Part shown: in pieces, positions 5,914 to 9,633 of the stretch
How positions within the stretch are numbered: position 1 is the stretch's first letter
Layout of the letters: each line of letters starts with the position of its first letter
NCBI GenBank assembly: GCA_016932895.1
Contig: JAFGCA010000129.1
Coordinates: 1 to 9,633, forward strand
Reading direction: 5' to 3'
Origin: Sedimentisphaerales bacterium
Lineage (GTDB): Bacteria; Planctomycetota; Phycisphaerae; Sedimentisphaerales; SG8-4
Length of the DNA: 9,633 nucleotides
The notes under the pieces: model-generated
What the model saw: only the letters and a program-made list of their open reading frames with translations
What the model was told of the DNA's origin: nothing
The model's database searches: none
Made by a program: the position numbers and the translations under genes

Positions 5914-7701
5914 ATGGGTGGTGAGAATACCGTTGTGCACGTCACGCACGAAGCGGCGGGCAAGGTTGGTGGTATCGGGGCCGTTCTACAGGGCTTCTTC
6001 ACCTGTCCGTCCTACCTGGAGGCCGTGGACCGCTCGATCCTGATCAGTCCCCTTTTCACGACGGAGGGTCCCGCCGCCGGACGCCTCGGCGACGACGGCC
6101 GGGTCCTGCATTCCTCTCTCGACGGACTCACCCATCCGGATTACAGCCCGCTCCTGGAGGAAATCGAGCGACAGTACCACGTCGGCACCGTCTATGGACA
6201 ACGGACCTTCACCGACTGCCAGACCGGGGCGCACAGCACGCAGGAGGTCCTGCTGATCGACGTGCGTCACATGAATCCGGAACCGCTCAACGTATTCAAG
6301 CAGCGGCTTTTCGAGGCGTTCGGGATCCAGAGCCACCAGCACGAACATCTGTGGGAATACGAGCAGTACGTCCGCGTGGCGGTACCGGCGATTGCGGCTC
6401 TCAAGGCGCTGCGGGTCGCCGACGGTCCGGCCACGATCATCGCCCACGAGTTCATGGGGATGCCCACGGCGCTGGCGGCCATCCTCGAACATGAGTGCAA
6501 CTTTCGCACGGTCTTTCACGCCCACGAAGTGGCCACCATCCGCCGCATCGTGGAAGACCATCCCGGCCACGACACGATGTTCTACAACGTCATGCGCGAA
6601 GCGCAAAAGAGCGGCTTGTACGTGGACGAGGTCTTCGGCGACCAAAACAGCTATTTCAAGCACGCCCTGGTGCAAGCGTCTCGCTATTGCGACCACGTGT
6701 ACGCCGTCGGGGACCTGGTGGCCGAAGAGCTGCGCTTTCTCGCGGCGGATTTCGAGACCGAGAACATCGACATCGTCTACAATGGCATCCCGGCGTACGA
6801 GATCGGCGTGGGCGAAAAATACACCGCCCGAGAGAAGCTGCGGCGCTATTGCATGAACCTGCTGGGGTACCGGCCGGACTACATCTTCACACACGTCACG
6901 CGCCTGGTGCGCAGCAAGGGGCTCTGGCGCGACCTGCGCGTTCTCCACGAACTCGACCGGAGGCTCGATCTCGAAGACAAGACCGCGGTCTACTTTCTGC
7001 TCTCGACGGAAGTGGCGCGCCGGCCGAACTGCGACGTCCGTCACATGGAAGCTACGTACGGCTGGCCCGTCGCGCACCGGGAGGGCTGGCCCGATCTCTC
7101 CGGCGGAGAGGCGACGTTCTACAGCGCCATTCAGCAGTTCAACGCCGAAAGCCACCGCATCAAGGCCGTGTTTATCAACCAGTTCGGTTTTGACCCCAAG
7201 AGCTGCGGCCTGCGCATGCCCGAGGACATGGAGTTCATGGACATTCGCAAGGGCAGCGACGTCGAGTTCGGCCAGAGCATCTACGAACCGTTCGGGATCG
7301 CCCAGCTCGAACCGCTGACGTTCGGCGGAATTTGCGTGCTGACCAACGTCTGCGGATGCACCGGCTTCCTGCGAGACGTCACCGGAGGACAACCCGTGCC
7401 CAACGTGATCGTCGCCGACTACACGGATCTGGGTTCCGACGCCCGCGCGGACCTGGGAAGCCTGCTGGACGTCGACCGGGCCTTTCGCGACCGCGTCGAG
7501 ACAGCGGAAGCGTCACGGGTGGCTCAAGAGATCGCCGAGCGTCTGCCTCGAGACGAGGCCGCTCTGGAGCGGTTGATTCACCAGGGCTGCGAGCTGGCGC
7601 GCAACATGAGCTGGGACACGGTCGTTCGCCGGTATCTCCTGAACGACCTGGCGGGCGTGCGCGCGATGCCTCAACGGTCGCCCGACTGCCTCAAAGCCTA
7701 A
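5914..7701 (+). CDS. GT-B glycosyltransferase, glycogen synthase-like
   Basis: A 595-residue cytoplasmic enzyme of the GT-B fold, probably adding glucose from a nucleotide sugar to an alpha-glucan. The N-terminal THEAAGKVGGIGAVLQ (K17-V-G-G-I-G) is the sugar-nucleotide loop seen in glycogen synthases. AHEF and FHAHEVATIRR mark the middle of the N-terminal domain. R330 and K335 (TRLVRSKG) are the phosphate-binding pair, and E458-x7-E466 (EPFGIAQLE) is the catalytic E-x7-E of retaining GT-B enzymes, followed by GG and LTN. The FYNVMREA...YCDH region and the spacing before the E-x7-E motif recall eukaryote-type (GT3) glycogen synthases more than bacterial GlgA (GT5). ATG 5914 is chosen because GGAGGAA (5901-5907) lies six bases upstream; an in-frame start at 5863 has no such support. 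Exact donor and product are unknown. Confidence 0.85.
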   Translation: MGGENTVVHVTHEAAGKVGGIGAVLQGFFTCPSYLEAVDRSILISPLFTTEGPAAGRLGDDGRVLHSSLDGLTHPDYSPLLEEIERQYHVGTVYGQRTFTDCQTGAHSTQEVLLIDVRHMNPEPLNVFKQRLFEAFGIQSHQHEHLWEYEQYVRVAVPAIAALKALRVADGPATIIAHEFMGMPTALAAILEHECNFRTVFHAHEVATIRRIVEDHPGHDTMFYNVMREAQKSGLYVDEVFGDQNSYFKHALVQASRYCDHVYAVGDLVAEELRFLAADFETENIDIVYNGIPAYEIGVGEKYTAREKLRRYCMNLLGYRPDYIFTHVTRLVRSKGLWRDLRVLHELDRRLDLEDKTAVYFLLSTEVARRPNCDVRHMEATYGWPVAHREGWPDLSGGEATFYSAIQQFNAESHRIKAVFINQFGFDPKSCGLRMPEDMEFMDIRKGSDVEFGQSIYEPFGIAQLEPLTFGGICVLTNVCGCTGFLRDVTGGQPVPNVIVADYTDLGSDARADLGSLLDVDRAFRDRVETAEASRVAQEIAERLPRDEAALERLIHQGCELARNMSWDTVVRRYLLNDLAGVRAMPQRSPDCLKA

Positions 7702-7705
7702 GTTG

Positions 7706-7731
7706 CGGTCCGGCGGCGCTACTGCGGACCG
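7706..7731. terminator. Hairpin between convergent genes, possible bidirectional terminator
   Basis: CGGTCCG (7706-7712) and CGGACCG (7725-7731) form a 7-bp stem around a 12-nt loop in the 17-nt gap between the two convergent stops. It overlaps the end of the minus-strand gene. There is no T-run on either side. Confidence 0.4.
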
Positions 7732-8963
7732 ACCTCGGCGAAGACGCCGTAGCCCGAACCGTCCTGATCCTCACTGATCCAGACCACGACACATGCGTCG
7801 TCGCTGGCCATGGCGACGTCAGGATACCACTGCCGCCCGACCACGTACGTGTTCACCGTCTCTTCGTCACTGAGCAGCGTGGGACCGGCCCCGCATCTCT
7901 GACGGCACACACCACAGCAATTGCCGTCGTAATCCTGGCTGTCCCAGACCATCAGGTACTCGCCCTGGCCGTTCGTCGCCACCTGCGGATGCCCCTGATT
8001 GCCTTCCGTGGTGGCGTTGACCATATAGGGTTCCGTGGTCGCCGTGCCGTTCGGGTCAAAGTGCTGGGCTATGATGTCGTAGGGGAACGGACCGCTGGCC
8101 CAGACAATGGCAAAGTCGCCCGACCGGTCCACGGCCACCGACGGGCCGTACCAGCGACTGTTGAGATCGCAGGTGACACAGACGACGGCATCGGCCGGCG
8201 CCGCGTCCGCCTCGTACCGGCGGAACATGATGGTTTCCCCATACGGGCGGTTCCACGTGTTGCCCATGCGAATCCAGGTAACGACAAAGCGCCCGTCCTC
8301 AGCCATTCCCACGTCGGGCCAGCACCCCTGGGCATACCAACACCCCAACGGGAGGTCCTGCTCTTGGGGATACTCGTTGACGAGAAAGTCGTCGCCCAGA
8401 GGCACGGCGTCCGGATCAAAAAGCCGCCCCATCACGTAACACTTGCCGGTGAGGGAATCGGCGGCGTGACTGACCCAGACGATTACAAAATTGCCGGTCG
8501 GACTCGTGGCGATGCTCGGCATCGATTGGGTTACGCCCGGCGTCAGATCGCAGACGCGGAATTCATCGGTCAGGGTGAGGCCCTGGCGGTCGAACAGCCG
8601 GGCCATCACGTCGGTTCCACTCTCTCCCGGCGCGACCCAGGCCACCACGAAATCACCCGACGGCCCCATGGCCACCGCCGGCGTCCAATTGTCCACGTCG
8701 GCCGGCGCGGAGTTGACTTTGAATTCGTCGCAGAGCGGCACGCCGCTGGCGTCGAAAGGACGCGCGTACACGCCTCCTCCCCGGCCATCGGCCGGATGGC
8801 TCCGCCAGACAACGAGGAAATCGCCCGCATCGTTCATCGCGACCGCCGCGTGTGTCTGGTTGTGCTCCGTGTACGTATTGACCTGAAACTCGGCCCAACC
8901 GCCCGTCGCCAAAAGCAGAACGACCCCAACCGCCAACCGCGCGCAGAATTTCCCCCTATACAT
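7719..8963 (-). CDS. Exported seven-repeat protein, predicted beta-propeller
   Basis: A 414-residue protein with a Sec signal peptide (MYRGKF, then a hydrophobic core, cleavage after ATGGWA near residue 24). The rest is seven tandem units of about 47-65 residues. The repeat theme is P-x-VAM-xx-x-GDF-VV-W-x-S, then a D/G-rich loop, then AR-x-FD-xx-G-x-PL-xx-EF-x-VN. Each unit has the alternating hydrophobic pattern of a four-stranded blade. Blades 5 and 6 are rich in Cys (VVCVTC, NCCGVCRQRC), suggesting disulfides. Seven units with strand-like ends (EFQVN at the start, GVFAEVG at the end) suggest a closed seven-bladed propeller. There is no anchoring, sorting or catalytic motif. ATG 8963 is preferred over ATG 8969 because AAGGAG is seven bases away rather than one. 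The function is unknown; binding or surface display is a guess. Confidence 0.8.
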   Translation of the reverse strand: MYRGKFCARLAVGVVLLLATGGWAEFQVNTYTEHNQTHAAVAMNDAGDFLVVWRSHPADGRGGGVYARPFDASGVPLCDEFKVNSAPADVDNWTPAVAMGPSGDFVVAWVAPGESGTDVMARLFDRQGLTLTDEFRVCDLTPGVTQSMPSIATSPTGNFVIVWVSHAADSLTGKCYVMGRLFDPDAVPLGDDFLVNEYPQEQDLPLGCWYAQGCWPDVGMAEDGRFVVTWIRMGNTWNRPYGETIMFRRYEADAAPADAVVCVTCDLNSRWYGPSVAVDRSGDFAIVWASGPFPYDIIAQHFDPNGTATTEPYMVNATTEGNQGHPQVATNGQGEYLMVWDSQDYDGNCCGVCRQRCGAGPTLLSDEETVNTYVVGRQWYPDVAMASDDACVVVWISEDQDGSGYGVFAEVGPQ

Positions 8964-9385
8964 GATCATACTCCTTAATCCTCTCAGTTCCGAATCGCCC
9001 CAGATAGCACAGGGGTTACACCAATCCGCTTGGTGCTTCTACTTAGTACGACGCGAGAGAGCCGGATTTGTTACAACAAAAAGTGCCGGAGGAGCACAAA
9101 ATCCATGTACGGAAAGGGGTTGCGCGACCGGGTCGCTCCCGAGCGAATGGGCCGGCAGCACGCTTGGGGAAAGCGGAAAACGCGGATTTCGATCGGTGCA
9201 CCCCGGAGTGTTCCCTGTCCGGAGGTCCGCTTGTAGGGCTTATGTCAATCGTGCCACCTTGCGGCCCCCGGGAAACTCGATCTTTACATTCGCTCTTGTT
9301 AAAAGGAGTATAATGAGCCAGCCGGATGCAGTACGTATCGCACCGGCGCCGGCACAAGAATGATGACGCGTTAGGAGCGAAGAAC
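8964..9385. other. Gene-free intergenic stretch with potential RNA structure
   Basis: I see no convincing gene here. AAGGAG (8971-8976, minus) is the ribosome binding site of the repeat protein. CACCAA-TCCGC-TTGGTG (9019-9035) is a perfect 6-bp hairpin in that gene's upstream region. TTTGTT-AC-AACAAA (9067-9080) is an AT-rich palindrome. GGATTT (9064-9069) with AAATCC (9099-9104) can enclose GTGC (9083-9086) paired with GCAC (9094-9097). GCGACC-G-GGTCGC (9124-9136) is another tight inverted repeat. Open frames across the region have no recognisable protein features. Confidence 0.5.
9283..9314 (+). promoter_or_regulatory. Candidate promoter of the glycoside-hydrolase-like gene
   Basis: A perfect TATAAT (9309-9314) has TTTACA (9283-9288) upstream with a 20-nt spacer, longer than the usual 16-18. 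If it is used, transcription starts near 9321 and gives a leader of about 65 nt before the ATG at 9386. Confidence 0.4.
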
Positions 9386-9633
9386 ATGATCGAACACTCG
9401 CAGGCAATCCGGGGAGCGGCATTGCAGGAGCAGCACGAGACTCACGCCGGACGGACACTCCGGGCGCAAACCCTTCTGGCGTTCCTGCCGATTCTTGCGC
9501 TGGCGTTTCAGACGACCCATGCGGCTGCCCACGACCCGATTGCCCTGCACCCGGAGAATCCGCACTACTTCCTCTGGCGGGGCGAGCCGACGATCCTGAT
9601 CACGTCCGGCGAGCACTACGGGGCCGTGCTGAA
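9386..9633 (+). CDS. Exported glycoside-hydrolase-like protein, 5' part only
   Basis: The open frame begins at ATG 9386 and runs off the window without a stop (82 codons seen). AGGAG (9373-9377) eight bases upstream supports the start. The first 28 residues are polar, followed by a hydrophobic core (LLAFLPILALAF) and a likely cleavage site after TTHA, so this is a Sec signal peptide with an unusually long n-region. The mature part opens HDPIALHPENPHYFLWRGEP followed by TILITSGEHYGAVL. From memory this opening is typical of the N-terminal strand of TIM-barrel glycoside-hydrolase-like proteins (cellulase-like or DUF4038/apiosidase-like) in planctomycetes. The catalytic residues are outside the window, so family and substrate are not determined. 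An alternative is a catalytically inactive relative. Confidence 0.7.
   Translation, partial: MIEHSQAIRGAALQEQHETHAGRTLRAQTLLAFLPILALAFQTTHAAAHDPIALHPENPHYFLWRGEPTILITSGEHYGAVL

Noticed and set aside
5986..7392. A 468-codon minus-strand frame inside the glycosyltransferase
   Set aside because: It is antisense to an enzyme with all its motifs in order, has no domain of its own and no ribosome binding site that I can see.
7332..8978. A 548-codon plus-strand frame over the end of the glycosyltransferase and the repeat protein
   Set aside because: It is antisense to the seven-repeat protein, whose signal peptide, ribosome binding site and repeats are convincing. The frame is Arg/His/Pro-rich, typical of a shadow frame.
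8962..9363. A 133-codon plus-strand frame across the intergenic region
   Set aside because: There is no ribosome binding site at its start, it begins inside the neighbouring gene's start region, and its composition shows no protein-like pattern. Only its last 16 codons are considered, as a possible leader peptide.
1..9633. CRISPR array, toxin-antitoxin pair or other known defence system
   Set aside because: No regularly spaced repeats and no nuclease, toxin or defence-type domain was recognised in any plausible gene.

Overview
The window looks like chromosome from a GC-rich bacterium, most likely a member of the Planctomycetota (Phycisphaerae-like). This is an inference from gene content: a Tat-exported Cys-type sulfatase, a small protein with the N-terminal CxxC...CPxC zinc ribbon common in that phylum, a secreted repeat protein, and a secreted glycoside-hydrolase-like protein. 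There is no phage, plasmid, CRISPR array or integrase. It reads as ordinary chromosomal sequence with several poorly described genes.

Layout. Positions 1-81 (minus) hold the 5' part of a tRNA-Leu(GAG), with a near-consensus promoter just upstream. Divergent from it, 291-1539 (plus) is a compact three-gene cluster: a DUF2089-type zinc-ribbon/HTH protein followed by two small membrane proteins. All three share one LRxGxI(S/T) helical segment. Positions 1559-2984 (minus) carry queE and queC of the queuosine precursor pathway. Between queC and the sulfatase gene lies a roughly 100-bp inverted-repeat element (3045-3143). The sulfatase gene (3195-4637, minus) is transcribed divergently from queF (4849-5202, plus), and recognisable sigma70-type promoters face away from each other in the gap. 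queF is followed 22 nt later by a small zinc-ribbon protein gene (5225-5722). Then come a GT-B glycosyltransferase related to glycogen synthases (5914-7701, plus), a convergent gene for an exported seven-repeat, probably seven-bladed beta-propeller protein (7719-8963, minus), a gene-free stretch with some potential RNA structure, and the start of an exported glycoside-hydrolase-like gene that runs off the window (9386 onward).

How the genes fit together. QueE makes 7-carboxy-7-deazaguanine, QueC converts it to preQ0 and QueF reduces preQ0 to preQ1, so the window encodes three consecutive steps of queuosine synthesis. GTP cyclohydrolase and QueD are not present and must lie elsewhere. The sulfatase and the glycoside-hydrolase-like protein suggest use of sulfated or complex polysaccharides. 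The glycosyltransferase suggests glycogen-like polymer synthesis. The DUF2089/SHOCT-like cluster looks like an uncharacterised DNA-binding plus membrane regulatory unit and is the least explained part of the window.
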